Shown here: positions 34,797 to 47,240 of the stretch, one piece after another
Numbering within the stretch: position 1 is the stretch's first letter
Layout of the letters: every line of letters starts with the position of its first letter
Origin: Volvox africanus
Taxonomy: Eukaryota > Chlorophyta > Chlorophyceae > Chlamydomonadales > Volvocaceae
Direction of reading: 5' to 3'
NCBI GenBank assembly: GCA_030268105.1
Contig: BSDZ01000004.1
Coordinates: forward strand, 7,046,001-7,110,000
Length of the DNA: 64,000 nt
Made by a program: the position numbers and the translations under genes
The notes under the pieces: model-generated
The model's database searches: none
What the model saw: only the letters and a program-made list of their open reading frames with translations
Told to the model about the DNA's origin: nothing

Positions 34797-35841
34797 ATGG
34801 CGGAACAGGATCAGGCACGCATGAAGGAGTTGCCCAGCATTGATGAAATGAATTTGAAAGACGTTACACTTGACGACTTGCTGTCCAAACTCGGCGGCGC
34901 CATCGCGGGTCGAGACTTGTCGCCAGATGGTCCGCCCGAAGTGAGTACGGAAGCATCAGCCCTAGTACCGTGGCGTGACTTAGGCTGAAAACAGCCTTGC
35001 CTGCATTCACAGGCATCGACGAGCGGGCGCACACACGTACAAATGCCGCCCGCCCGGCCATCTCAATCCCTGCGGGCAGCAGAGGCGTCCTCATGGAAAT
35101 CCGTGCAGTCCGCTGATGACCAGCCGGGGCGTCTCCACTCGTACATTATTCGCGAAATCTTAGAAGCACGGACAGCCGCAGCAACGGACCAAAAAGAGTT
35201 GGATCTGGATCCGTACATCAGCACGTAAGCGCGGGATCTCTTCGGGAGCACATGCATACATGCACACGAGTGTGCAAGTGTATCCATGGCGTTCAGCTCT
35301 GTTATAAAAGTCCAGGGAAATGCGCTCTAGGAAAGAAAACGTAAGACCTTTCCGTCCTGGTTGACACTCTCCTGGAACGCACTTAATGACTTCCTGTCGG
35401 GAATTTCACCGCAAAATGCCCACCTGAAGGTACGGCACCAAGCGGCAAGCGCTCCTCACCTTCATGGAATATAACTGCTTGCCGATGGTTGGCAAAGTCG
35501 CTACCTTCGGCCACCAGTACGCCTTTGCACGCCCGCCGCATTGGTGGCTGAAGGATGGCACTTCAGGCGCTAAGTTCCGCTCCGAGCCGGAGGAACTGCG
35601 ACGGCGGCTGATGGGTAACCCGGTAACGTCAACATCGGCGACAACAGGGTGTGAGGTTAGCGGTGGCGGTGACAGCGACAGCAACAACGGCGGAGGAGCC
35701 ATCCCAGGGATATTTGGCGGTGGCCGGGGAGTGGAAGCAGCAACCGGGGCGCCGGTTCTGGGATCGGATACTCAAGGCTTTCGGCATGAGGGCGAAGCTA
35801 GAGAGGATGCGGTTAGGGACGATAAACATCGGAACAGTTGA
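34797..35841 (+). CDS. Uncharacterised 255-aa protein
   Basis: Three exons close in phase: 34797-34940, 35013-35224 and 35430-35841. The protein starts MAEQDQARMKELPSIDEMNL, continues with an acidic-hydrophobic helix (DVTLDDLLSKLGGAIAG), then SYIIREILEARTAAATDQKE, DPYISTYGTKRQALLTFMEY, and an aromatic segment FGHQYAFARPPHWWLKDG. The last ~80 residues are Gly/Ser/Asp-rich and look disordered. I do not recognise the family. The consistent phases, good GTGAGT/GTAAGC donors and a TGTAA at 36126-36130 (285 nt after the stop) support a real gene. No signal peptide or membrane segment. Confidence 0.75.
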
Positions 35842-38163
35842 CAAGGTTGACTGCCTCGCTGCATGTGGGAGTCGACACACGGTGACCCAGATCAACCGAC
35901 ATTGATCCACATCCGCCGCGGGTGACATGGTGGAGTTGAATATTAGGATCAGATTGTCGGGATAGGAGAGTCACCGGACCCAGGGCTCGTTAGAAATCAC
36001 CCGAGACCCCAGGTAGACTTGCTCCAAGGGGGGTTGAAGAGACGTGTCTGCACAGGTGCAGCTCGGAGCAGGTGCAGCTACTGCGAATGGCGGTAAGTGC
36101 GCAAAGATCCATTCCTTAGATCCATTGTAAAGTCATAGTAGTAGTATGGTGGTCAACAAGTTGTTTGGGACTCATAATTTAAGGGGCCTTTATAAATGCA
36201 TGTGCCAGACAGAGAAGCAACTTGTTACAACCCGCCAACTTCGATTCCAGACAGCACGTCGTAGTTGTTCCAAAGATATGATTATGAAATGTGCGTCGAG
36301 AGACATTGAAGGTTGTGTTGGCTCGCGATACTCGTTACACACAATACGCTCTCGCGCCCATATATTACTGGGAGACAGATATCCGCTCCCTCGTCATGAA
36401 AACGTTATGTCATGCTGACGCACGCGTTTACACGTTGTACAGCACGTCAATAATTGCCAGTTCGCCACGCCCATAATAGTAAAATTTATGTCCACGTAAC
36501 TGCGAGGCAGTTAGCCTGCACTTCAACCAGACATCCTGCGAATTGCCGATTGGCTATGAAAAAATCGATGCTTCTGACAGATGGCGGGGGCTGACATCAC
36601 GGATAGCCACTGCCCGAAGCAGATGCGCCCAAGATGCGCCCGACCCGACATACCTAGTTAACTTCGTCCTAGGCAATTCATAATCAGTGACCGGCATCAC
36701 CTCCCTAATCTAAGAGCTGCGTACGGGCTCATTTTGCCAGGCTCAAACGACGAGCGAAGGACGCGCTTCAGGATCCCCCGAAGAACTTCTTCTTTCACCA
36801 CAGCACATCTGGTGCTGCCCGCACGGGCCAGCTGCACCTGAGCACAGAGGCCAACCAGACCAACAAACCGACACGATGCCCTTTACTATCAACCACGCGG
36901 CTTAGCTCCGCTGTACGATTAAACAATGAACGGACGGACAAAGCACGGGGGCACCGCCGAAGGGACATCATGTGCCGCCATCGCGGTATTGGATCATAGC
37001 CGTACCGTAATACGCTTCAGCTTGAAGCGCCAGCGGTCACAGCATCTGCAACCACAGCGCTTCCAATAGCACGCACATGTGCGGTTCGACAAAGACCAAA
37101 ATCGGTCTCGTCTGTCGCCGTTCAGAGGAGAAGCTTCTCCGGCGCCTTCCACAACCCCATACAATCACAAAAGGGCATGATTAAGAGTTCTGGCAAACTA
37201 TGTACCACGTAGTTCAGGGGTGCAATCATCCCCGTCTCTCATGGTCAATGCTGCAAGTGATACGCCGCTTTAATTCCTGAAACCTGACTAAACTGGCGGC
37301 GTTGTCCTTCCCATATGGCTCCGTCATGTCCTCTGCACAGCCATAAACGAGATGCACATGCATCGACATACCACCTCCGCGGGAGATTCCAATGACAGCA
37401 CGCAAGCAGGCGAACAGACGCGCTGGACAGCCACATGCGGTCCCTGGCCCCGCAAAAGCATGTCACGACATAGCGCTGTCCCTGCCCTACTTCATACTAA
37501 TCATCCACACACGCACATTCCACCACCCCGTCTTCGCTCGCTGGTTGGGAAGGGGGTGGGTTGGGGTTCTCGCGTGTGTACTGAAGGAACCCAAGCACCA
37601 CCCCACGTGGTGGTGGTGTGTGTAAGTTAGAACGGCACCCGACGTGTGTTTCAATTGTGCTCTTTTGTTCCGCGTGCACAGAGCACGGTTCTCGTGTATC
37701 GATGCCACCCCGGAATACCCAAATGACCACCCCTCATGCACCAGCAGTTGCTCCGACCGGAGACAGCGCTGATGATTTCAGGGAGGTTGAGACCAGTCAG
37801 CCTTTCTTCTCTCCCTCCCCGCCACCCACACACACCCACAGGACTACACGGACTGGCCGTACGACACCAACACGGGAATCAACAGACTAACGGACAGATG
37901 GAGGAAGAGGCATCATAAGAGAGAGAAAGAGATGGCTATGTGAACGACGAAGAGAGAGTCAAAATATACTCCATTGTGCGGCATCGATCAACCACGAATG
38001 CCGCAACACACACTCGTACGCGGCCAGATAACGGCCACGCCACGGCGTGCCAGAGATAGAAAGAACATCTACATCAGGCGCGCGAGCTGGCTGGGGGGGA
38101 ACCAATATGCTACCGGATCCGGCGCTTCCCGGACAACCTGACCCAACCCTCGGCCTTGGGGAA

Positions 38164-38165
<2 letters not shown>

Positions 38166-38221
<56 letters not shown>
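38166..38221. repeat. (AC)28 microsatellite
   Basis: Uninterrupted AC dinucleotide repeat of 56 bases. Confidence 0.98.
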
Positions 38222-38225
<4 letters not shown>

Positions 38226-38303
38226 AGCAACATACACGCACATCTTCAAAGGGTCAGCAGGCGGGAAAGCGCCCATTCACACGGCCTCCTTCGCAACCAC
38301 GCA

Positions 38304-38702
38304 ATGCCCGCCACCTCCACCGCTGCCGCCGCCGCCGCTGCCGCGGTGTTGTTGTTGTTGTTGGTAGTGTTGGTGGCGGTGATATTCCTGCACCGTAAGC
38401 GGACGGTGGCGGATGTTGACCCATGCCGCCCTGACACATCGACAACACATATTGGAGAAACCCGAAGTTTCCCGCCGCCGGCTGAAGTGAAGAACGTCTC
38501 CGCCAACGGCCATTCCGCAGCAACCGTCACCGACCAACTGACAAACTTCATCCGGCTGCCATATTTCCGTGCTGCTCACTCCGCATTAGTTTGCCATTGG
38601 GTACAGATCAGATTGCTCACCGCAGCACACCTCATCTTCCCCTGGGTCTTCCCCTGCGTTGCTAGTGTCCCATGGGTCAGCGCCCCCTCAGCGCCGTTGT
38701 AA
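38304..38702 (+). CDS. Possible exon with single membrane segment
   Basis: The frame encodes an Ala-rich hydrophobic stretch (AAAAAAAVLLLLLVVLVAVI) followed by a basic stop-transfer (FLHRKR) and a polar tail. That looks like a type I membrane segment with the start of a cytoplasmic tail. However, the Ala/Leu run is encoded by GCC/TTG triplet repeats, so it may be a chance product of low-complexity DNA. No start or splice context could be fixed. Confidence 0.25.
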   Translation: MPATSTAAAAAAAAVLLLLLVVLVAVIFLHRKRTVADVDPCRPDTSTTHIGETRSFPPPAEVKNVSANGHSAATVTDQLTNFIRLPYFRAAHSALVCHWVQIRLLTAAHLIFPWVFPCVASVPWVSAPSAPL

Positions 38703-40931
38703 TCGCCCCTCGTAATGGCTGTGGGTTTCAGGCAGGTCCTGCCTTGGACCGCCGCTTCCAGCGAGACGAGGCTCCTCACAAACACGCTGCCACCGCCACC
38801 ACGATGGATGCCTCAATCAATACCACTATTCTTAAATCCTATGGCACACGCGCACAGAAACATACATGCTAATTCATAAGTCTTAAATGGAGCGATAAAA
38901 AGTTGGGATAGAAAAAGGATTAATACAGCAACAAGCACTCGTCGCGGCGGTTTGCCCAGCCCGCCAGCACCCAGGCGCCAAGCCTCTCGAGACGCAAAGT
39001 CCCCACCGCCCGAGAGGGAAGGAATGGTGGTTTTTACGAAAGGCTCTCTTCTCTTCACAACCGAAACGAAACCGACCGACAGACCGACAGACGGTCGAGC
39101 GGGGCGGGGCGGGGCGGGGCGCACGCAACAATGGCTATCATGTTTTGTTGCATCTCGGGTGATACATGATTTCGACGACGACACGGTGGACCGGGACCTT
39201 GAAAGGCCTAAAATAAGACAGGACAGGACAGCAGCCCTTCTCCCAGACGCCTCTGCGGCATCGGCTGCGCCCATCAGTTCGATTGAGTCCGCGCCGCGGG
39301 ACCCCTCAGCTGCAGCCTCCTTACCATGCCATACGAAACTAGCTCACTCTTCTTCCTGCGGCGCTATTTGGAGTACGGCGATCTTTATTATACTGCCAAC
39401 GAGTCGCATCGACAAACAAGATCTAAGGTAGATTCTCGCATGTCTCCCGGCACGAAGCACCTTCATTTGCGCTCAATTGACTAAACAACCCGTGAGAGGT
39501 CGGCTCCGGAGAGATTGGGTACAATTTCCCAAAGACATTGAAAATTTTGAACCCTTTCCAACCTCAAGCACCACCCACCTCACAGCGCGCCCCCTTCTTC
39601 TCACCCCCCTGGAGTCCCTCTTCAACCCAGGCTAGTGAGCTGCCAGCGCGGCTATAACCAGTCGTAAACGGCCGTACATGGCCACACTTGAACCCAGAAA
39701 ACCAGGCGAAAATCATCTTCTAACCGGCAAACCCCAGAACCGGTACGCTAATGCTCCTCTCCCGTGTGCCCGCGGGACTGTCGGCCTGGGGGACGGAGAT
39801 AACCGCCCCATTTTGCAACTCACCCCGCGCGTCGCGCACATTACCATCTGCGGGCGCTCTTCGTGTGTCATTTTCTTGCACGCCGCCCTTGACGTTTGGC
39901 GGCGGTGGTGGCGACGGTGGCGGCAAGACTTCTGGACTTAAGGGGGGAATCCCGCAGCCGGTTTTCATCTCATAGATATTTAGCAACCAGCAGCATGGGG
40001 TCCCTGCACCTGCACCCTTTTCCATGCAGGCAAAATCCTAACCTCTCGCACGCTCCGTACAATGATCGGACTCTCATGCAATCCAGATCTCCGGCATTTT
40101 GCAGCGTCCTGCAATTTCCTCAAACATGCATACACGCAAACCGTCGTTACCAATGCAACTGACCCAACTGCCACAACCTTCATAACTACCCTTCACCACT
40201 TGAACTGTCGAAACACCAATCGCAATGCCAGCGCCATTTCGCTTCGCGGAAAGGCCTGGCATTGCCACGTGAATCGACTGGCAGACTGACTCGGCGTATC
40301 TCAGCCCCGTGAGTGGTAGCAATTTTGCAGCGTAGCGCTGAATTAGCGTAGCGTCCTGAATACCAAACGTGTGCTTATGTTTATTAACCGACTACAATAC
40401 TTCTCACAGGCGGCCGTTGCGGCCTGTGCGGCAAAAGGAAAGTTGCAACGCGCGCAACCATCAGCTTTCTTGTCACAAAAATGCAGATCTGAAAATCAAC
40501 GAATGACGTCCAAACTTCCATTTAAGCTGGAAATTCCCGATACACATATCCGCTTTAGGCGTATGAGACTTCACGCAATTCTCGGCTCTAGGAACTCTCA
40601 CTTACCACATACAGCGTTCAGCGAGCTGGCCGCTGCTAAACTGCAACACATAAAACGACGTAGAATCGAGGGGGACGAATTCCCCATAAGGACCGTGACA
40701 GCCCGGGAGTTAAGAAATTAAAAACGCGATAACTGCCTCCGTACTGTATGCTATGTACCGTAAAACAACGTTTTTCGCAACGGTTCCGATATATCTGCAG
40801 GTCGATCTGACCTTCAACCTTTCCAGAGTTGAGATCGCAACCGCGTGTGCACTGACCCACGGGTCAGTTGGCACCCCCTGCACCGGCAGAACTTCATTCA
40901 ACAGCCCGGTCGCAGACCCCGCGGCCCAAAA

Positions 40932-43900
40932 TCACCACCTGGTAGTCGACAACGAAAATCTCGGACTAACCCAGACGTCTACGTTGGAAGTCAAATCCGG
41001 CGCGTCGGCCCACCCTGACCCACGGGTCAGCCGTACTACGAAATAGAATGTCCCCGGGGTCACTTGCGTATCCCTTCCTGTGATGACATCTTTATAGTAG
41101 CCATCCCAGTTAATGATCAACGGCGCGCTATTGGTGGCCCGAGGGAAGATGCCCTGCACCATACGAATCGGGCCCATTCTGGTTCCAGCGCCATCGAAGA
41201 CCGACGCGCGCCAAAGCTGGATCTCCCGAGCTACAGGCTGGCGCTGGATAAACAGGGCTAAATTAGGCAGCCTGGGACCGCTTGATGACAGACGAAATAT
41301 AAAGGCAGAGCTGACAAGCCCGGCACGCGGCGGCGACGGCGGCGTGTCGTACGCTGGAGGATCGTCATTGTAGCTCATGGCTTTGTCGGAGTAGTCGGGA
41401 GGCGGAGGGCTGGGTGCGACTGGCGGCGGCGCCGCCATCTCAAGGGAATACCGTCCGTCGGGCGAAGAACCGTCGTCGTCGTCCCACACCCACGTGCCAT
41501 TATTCGTGCTCATGGCGCCTGTCACGAACACAGGTAAGCCACTCAGCGGGCAGCTGTAGCCGAGGTACGGCACGTACAACGTGGGTTGTGGCGGCGCGGA
41601 GGGATCTGGGTTACTGGTGGGACGTAGGACGATGTAACCGGAGAAAAACAGACCCGGGCCTCGGCTGGCGGAGGGCGGCTGGGGCAGAACGAAGTTTACC
41701 TGGGGAAAAGGGAATGGGGAACGGAATGGAAAACGTACGTTCAGGAACCCATGTGTGAACAATGCAAACGCCCAATTGCTGTGCTGCAGTACAGTAACTG
41801 CGGTGGCGGTGCCATCGCGCTGGTAGTTCTAGCTGTGGCGGCTGATTTGGTTGGTTGAAAAAGGGTTGATTGGCATGTGACTGGAATTGTGGCATCTCAG
41901 GTAGGGAGGAAAGTGAGGGCAATGCTGCGCCCCATTTTCCCCGCTCTCTCGGAGGAGGGTACCATGCACGGATCCGACCCACGGTCACCTACCCTGAGTC
42001 TCATGTTACCGGCCACCGGCACGGTGATTGAGGAGATGTTGTTGAGACGAGACGAGCTAAATACCACGGAAGCTGTCACCGGCGTGTAGGTTGGATCGAA
42101 GGCGAACGCGCTCCGGTTATTTCCGGGGCCGCTGCTGTTTTTGTTGACCACCAGCAGATTGGTCGCGAGGAGTGAGGAAGCTGGCTGGTGCGTTAGTTGC
42201 AAAGTTAAACCGGTGGGCATTACTCCTACCATTTGTATATCGAGCCATGCGGTAAAGTTATTTGTACAGATGTTGTTTGACCCGAGTTCAATTCTCGATG
42301 GGTTCACATCAACTCGATTTGTGAGCAATGCAGATACGTCGACGATGCCGCCCCCCACTCGAAGCGGAGTCGTGATGGAAGTGCCGTTACGGTCCAGAAG
42401 GGGCCGCGCGGTCGTACCCAGCGCACGGGCGGTTTGGTTGATGAACCAGACCTGCAGCGTCAAGACGGTGAAAGGGTGGAAAAAGGTGTCGAGATTGAGC
42501 TGCGGAGATAAGGTGATTATCGACACCAATAATGAAATTTGCTTTTCTGTTGTGTGCTTTTTTGCGCTGGAATGAATCAAAATCCCCTTTCTCGTTTCAG
42601 AGGCTCAGCAGTCACCAAACGTACTTGGTTCCGTGCTTTTGCCGCATCTAGCATCAGCGCCAGCGCTCCCGCGACGAAAGGGGCCGCTTGGGAAGTCCCC
42701 GAGCGATACGCGAAGCAGCCCGCCGGCGCAAGTCCCAGGATGCCGCCACCGGGTGCGGCGACAGTGGGCTTTATCCGCAGGTCTGGGCTCTGTATTTGAC
42801 AAGATGGTTCCCGAAAGATAGAGAAACAAAAGTAAGTGGGCAGAACTTCAGTTGGTGGACCGCGCAAAGATCAGCAGCTGCAGAAACGAAATTTAATTTA
42901 AAACAGACGGAGCGAAAGTGACGAAAAATGGCACGGGCATCCTTAAGTAATTTGCCGCAGCCAGAAAGGCCGAGCAAAACATCTGCTCTTTCCTGCCTAT
43001 AGTGAAAACCGCATTAAAAAAGCGGGACATCAAGCGGCGCGGCTTGCGCTCCCTTGCTTGTAGGCGCACCCGCATACATGGATTTCTGTGAGGGCCCATG
43101 TGTGATAAGTCTTAATCCCCAAAACCTCCGAGCTTCCCGCAACTGACCGGGCCCCAGGACGAGGTGGCGGACACGGGGGACCCGCTGATTCCCACAATAG
43201 TCAACTGAGATGCCTGTGCAAGGTAGCGGCCGCGCCGCCTGCCGATGCTGGGTGCGGCGCCACGCACGGGGCTGGTCACGGGGGGGCTAGATACTCCGGG
43301 GCTGGATGGTGAGGTCGAATAACTGGGGGGAACGGAGCTCGGAGGTGGGGGGCTGGGGGGTGGGGGTACAACGTTGCTGGGTCCTCTGCCGTTGTCTGCT
43401 TCCTTGGCGGGAGACCATTGAGGCGATATCGGCGTGTCTGGGGCAGGAGAAGAGGACACGCTCACCGTGGTGCGGGTTCCCTTAAGATTGGCTGTAGTCA
43501 CCTCAGATGAAGGAGGCGATGGTGGCGGCGGCGATGGTGGCGACGGCGATGGCGGCGGGGGACGGGGAGGAGGCGACGGAGACGGCGGGAAAGGCGGTGA
43601 TGGAGTCGGAGGGGACGGAGTCGAAGAGGGCGGCGGAAGAGGCGGTGGGGACGGGGCTGGAGAGGTAGGGGACGGGGGCCGTGGTGACGGCGGCCGGGGC
43701 GGGGATGGTGTCTGGGACAATTGCGTTGAAGCCGCGATCAAGTTTCGCACCCCTGCATCCTGCGCCACCACGAGGACTGGGACATCGAAGCTCCGAGCGG
43801 GCCAGGAGTACGGCACTCGTATCAGGTCAATGAGAGCCGCGTCGTCGCCGAACAGGATGACGCCAATGCCGCCGGCGACAGCAACATTTGTGGCTTTTGT

Positions 43901-46900
43901 GTCCACATTGCAGCCCCCCGCCGTCACCATCGCGACCCGGCCTGTGATGTCCACAGGCCAGCTCGACGAGCAGCCATCCGCTACGAAGGGAGCAAAGGCC
44001 TGCAACGGCGCGTTCAGCAGCAGGCTGACATTCCCGTACGCCGCACGCGTGTACAACACGGTGGCGTTGGGGGCAGTGTCGATCTTTAGCGTCAGTACGG
44101 TAGGCACGGCCACCGAATCCGTACTGCCGACGGAGATCACTGACAATGAATTTGAGATCGAGCTTGGCATAAACAGTCCCGAGTCGCCCTCATTGCCTAC
44201 AGCTGAAACCACAAGTGTGCCAGCTTGCGCCAGCTTTTCAACAGCGTCCGCTACAGGCCCGCCCCAGGCACCGGGAATGCCCACGGATAAGTTGATGATC
44301 TGCGCGACGGTGCAGTGCAAGGACACATATATAATGCAATTGTTGTTAAAATCGAGACTTTGGTAGAATAAATTAACATGTGGATACCCTGTATGCGTTC
44401 TTATTGAGGCGTTGAGGATATTAACAAGACACATCCTCAGGAATGTCAGATCGAATCCGATGCCAATTCGGGCGTCTATCTACGCATCTTCCCACACGTA
44501 CCTGCATCTTGTCCTCAGTAGCTCGCTCCAGTGCGGTCAGAATGATATCCGAAGTGGTGCTGCCATTGCAGCCGAAGACCTTGTAGACGCCTAATGCCAC
44601 GCCGGGTGCAACGCCAACGTACCGGAAGTTGGGGGAGCTGTAGTTGCCCGCGATGATGCCGGCCACGTGGGTGCCATGGCCCATGCAATCATTCTGTATT
44701 TGTGACGACAATAGCGGGACAGTAACAACAGCTGTATCTCACAAGTATTCCCCCCCACAAGGCAGGTCGGTTCAGGCTGAACTCTTTCAGCACATTGTAC
44801 CGCATCCGCCATCTAGCGGAATGGCGGATGCCGCCATCATGCTGCTCCTGTTATTCCTCTGCCGCATTTCTCTGAGCGCATGCTTGCCCTGCTTGATTTG
44901 ACATTAGTTGTTGCTGTTGCTGCTACATGATGTTTCTACATGGCCCGGGGAGCAGTTCTGACGGACGCTTCATTTCGTCGTCAATTTGATCCCCTTGGAG
45001 CCCTTGTAAGGAGCTTTTCAGACACACATACACACGACATGCATCGCCACCCCTATCATTGTTATCACTATGGTCAGAGAATTTAAGTTCACGGTCCACC
45101 TGGCCATGCAGCCGATGTCTATGCCTTCCTCGTCCCCATAAGTTCCTCCCTGCATCATTTGAACTACACAGCTTACTCACAACGTTATCATGATTCTCAG
45201 GCAGAGCTCCCGCCGTGAAGTTATCTGAGACCACAGCGTTCCGGATGACCACCCGGGATCCGTTGGGACCCTGGAGTGCCGGGTGGGTGTGGTCCACACC
45301 CGTGTCGATGATACCCACCTGCAGGTCGCGATCCCACCCGGGAGCAACTGTCAGGAATCGAAAACGGAAAACGAAATACGAAGATCACCAGGTCTAATAT
45401 CTATGCCGCAAGGATAACACTTTGCGTGAGTGCCTGCCTGGTCGTGGACGACTACAACAATCGTGAGTTGCAAAGGCTGCCCTATACCGTTTTACCGCCG
45501 AATGGAATTGCGAACATCTGGTATATACATATATACACATATATATACACATATCATCATACATCTGGTATATACATATATATATACATATATTCTCGCA
45601 AGGGAGGGTTCAGGGTTGGGAATCGCATGGTGGAACTGGCTGCCGCATGCAAACCTAACTTAGGTTGCGGTTGTGAGCCCGCAACCATCGCCTCTCGTTG
45701 AGGCGTGGACCCTAGCGCCCACCGGCCCACATTTGACCTCAGGAGTCGTGGGGCTGAGCGGGGATTGGCATCTAATTCTGCCTATGCAGTCCGCCCATGG
45801 ACCTGTCTCCACTTAGGATCTGCCGTAAGACTGAGCAAATCCTTTTTGCCGATCTATCGAAACTGGTAATGAAGCTGGAGCTGCAACGGTGCAAGGAGCT
45901 CTCCTGCGTTGGGATTGTATGTGCTACTGCTCGGCTGTAGCATTTAGTCGCTGCTGCTGACCCTTGCGGGCGTCTAACTGGCTCCGCATTCAACAACATC
46001 CACCAGCTCCTCTATCTGCCAGCCACACCCACCGCAGCCGTCGCTGCCTCTATGCCTACCTGCTGCCGCCGGCATCACTAGAACTGCAGCAGCCAACACA
46101 ACCATCCACATGGCAACTGCCGCAACCCCTCATACCACAAGCGGCAATGGCCCAGCTGTAGCAACTGCACCTGTAGCACCAAACGGTGCCAACGCGGCAG
46201 GCTGATCATCTCTGGCATTTAGGAGATCACAACTGTTGTTGACAGTGCCGCCGCGACTCGAGGATAGCAGGGTAGCAGCTTACACGTGCCACAGGGAGGC
46301 AAGCTGGTTGACCATTTTACCCTGTCGCCCAACCCAGCCCATTTCTGCCCCAGTTGCCGAAATGTGGATGATATCCACATCAGGGGACACTAGTCCCTGG
46401 TTGGTAGCACCCAACCGGCCACCGGTGGACCCGTCCATGGACTCACCCGAATATCAGCACCGGTAACCCGCGGAAGGCCCAGGGACGCCAGTGTGGCACC
46501 AGGGCTGCCTGTAGCGGACGAGTTCGCGAAGTAGTCGCCAGATAAGAGGGAGGGAAGGATCTTGGAAATGCTGGCCGCGTCTGGGGGAGGAATGAGCACC
46601 TATGCACGCGGGGTTCAAGGGCCAGCACGCGAAGGTCAGCAGCTCACGCCAATCGGCTGGATAGATAACCGCCCACCAGTTGATGCGTCAGTAGGCAATT
46701 TGCTACCGTTAAAATAACGATGCACGCTTTGCCCGAAAAAAGAATGTAACCCTGCAAAGCTCGGAATGATGCTGCAGATAGTCGTCCAAAAGAGACGTAT
46801 TTGCGATACAAATTTAGTACGCGCCAAGGCCTCACCACTGGATACACGGACATGATATCATACTCGTCATCGAGCGCCATTAATGTATCATCGATGTTAT

Positions 46901-47240
46901 TGGTTTGCACGCTGAAGCCATCGAACGTCAAACTGTACTGTTGAGTTATCTGCACGTCCAATCGTTTCTTCCGAAAGCCTCGAGATATTGCTTGAACTCG
47001 ACTTTGCGCGGATCCAACGCTTTGAGGTAAAGCGCTCTTATTCCTGGGACGCATTTTAACAATAAAGCGACCAGGAACCACGTTGCTCCACGTCGATGGT
47101 TGATCGCCGTAGAATTCGTCGGCTGCCACCAATTTTCGAGAACGATACGCCATGCCTGGACGTGCGTCCGCGGAACGGCTCCCAGAGAGCGCTAGCAGGA
47201 TGAAAATGACCAGGGCCTCTCCACCAATTGCCCAAACCAT
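40932..47240 (-). CDS. Secreted subtilisin-like serine protease with Pro-rich linker
   Basis: Eight exons close in phase: 46836-47240, 46447-46599, 45181-45318, 44502-44693, 43148-44299, 42625-42789, 41993-42451 and 40932-41699; 1143 aa. The ATG at 47240 opens a signal peptide ([14 protein letters not shown]). Next is an I9-type propeptide ([10 protein letters not shown]...FDGFSV...SVYPV). The catalytic triad is complete: Asp191 (VGIIDTGVD), His238 (GHGTHVAGI) and Ser713 ([13 protein letters not shown]), with oxyanion Asn332 ([10 protein letters not shown]). Between Asn and Ser lie a PA-type segment ([11 protein letters not shown]) and a Pro/Ser-rich region of about 75 residues of SPPPP type (about 43500-43720), probably glycosylated hydroxyproline rods. 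Afterwards comes [12 protein letters not shown] and a beta-rich C-terminus. Chlamydomonas wall-releasing proteases (sporangin/VLE) are subtilases of this size, so a wall role is possible but unproven. The frame before the ATG is also open. Confidence 0.93.
45515..45595. repeat. TA/CA-rich microsatellite with a direct repeat
   Basis: Alternating TATATACATA sequence inside the subtilase intron between 45318 and 46447. The segment beginning CATCTGGTATATACATATAT occurs twice, about 49 bases apart. Confidence 0.85.

Larger units (their letters stand above)
35842..40931. other. Long convergent intergenic region with microsatellites
   Basis: About 5 kb between the convergent 3' ends of the 255-aa gene and the subtilase. 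It holds (AC)28 at 38166-38221 and a run of GGGGC units at 39101-39121. The only exon-like pieces are on +: 37840-37917 (after a CCCACAG acceptor, reading DYTDWPYDTNTGINRLTDRW) and 38304-38702. Confidence 0.45.

Noticed and set aside
40855..41034. TGACCC-AC-GGGTCA imperfect palindrome seen near 40855 and 41018, and a related one at about 63691
   Set aside because: Fourteen-base matches are expected by chance in 64 kb on two strands; the second copy is inside conserved subtilase coding sequence, and there are no target-site duplications.
43434..44366. 310-codon plus-strand frame rich in Gly and Asp
   Set aside because: It is the antisense shadow of the subtilase exon coding the Ser-Pro rod; the composition is explained by the opposite strand.
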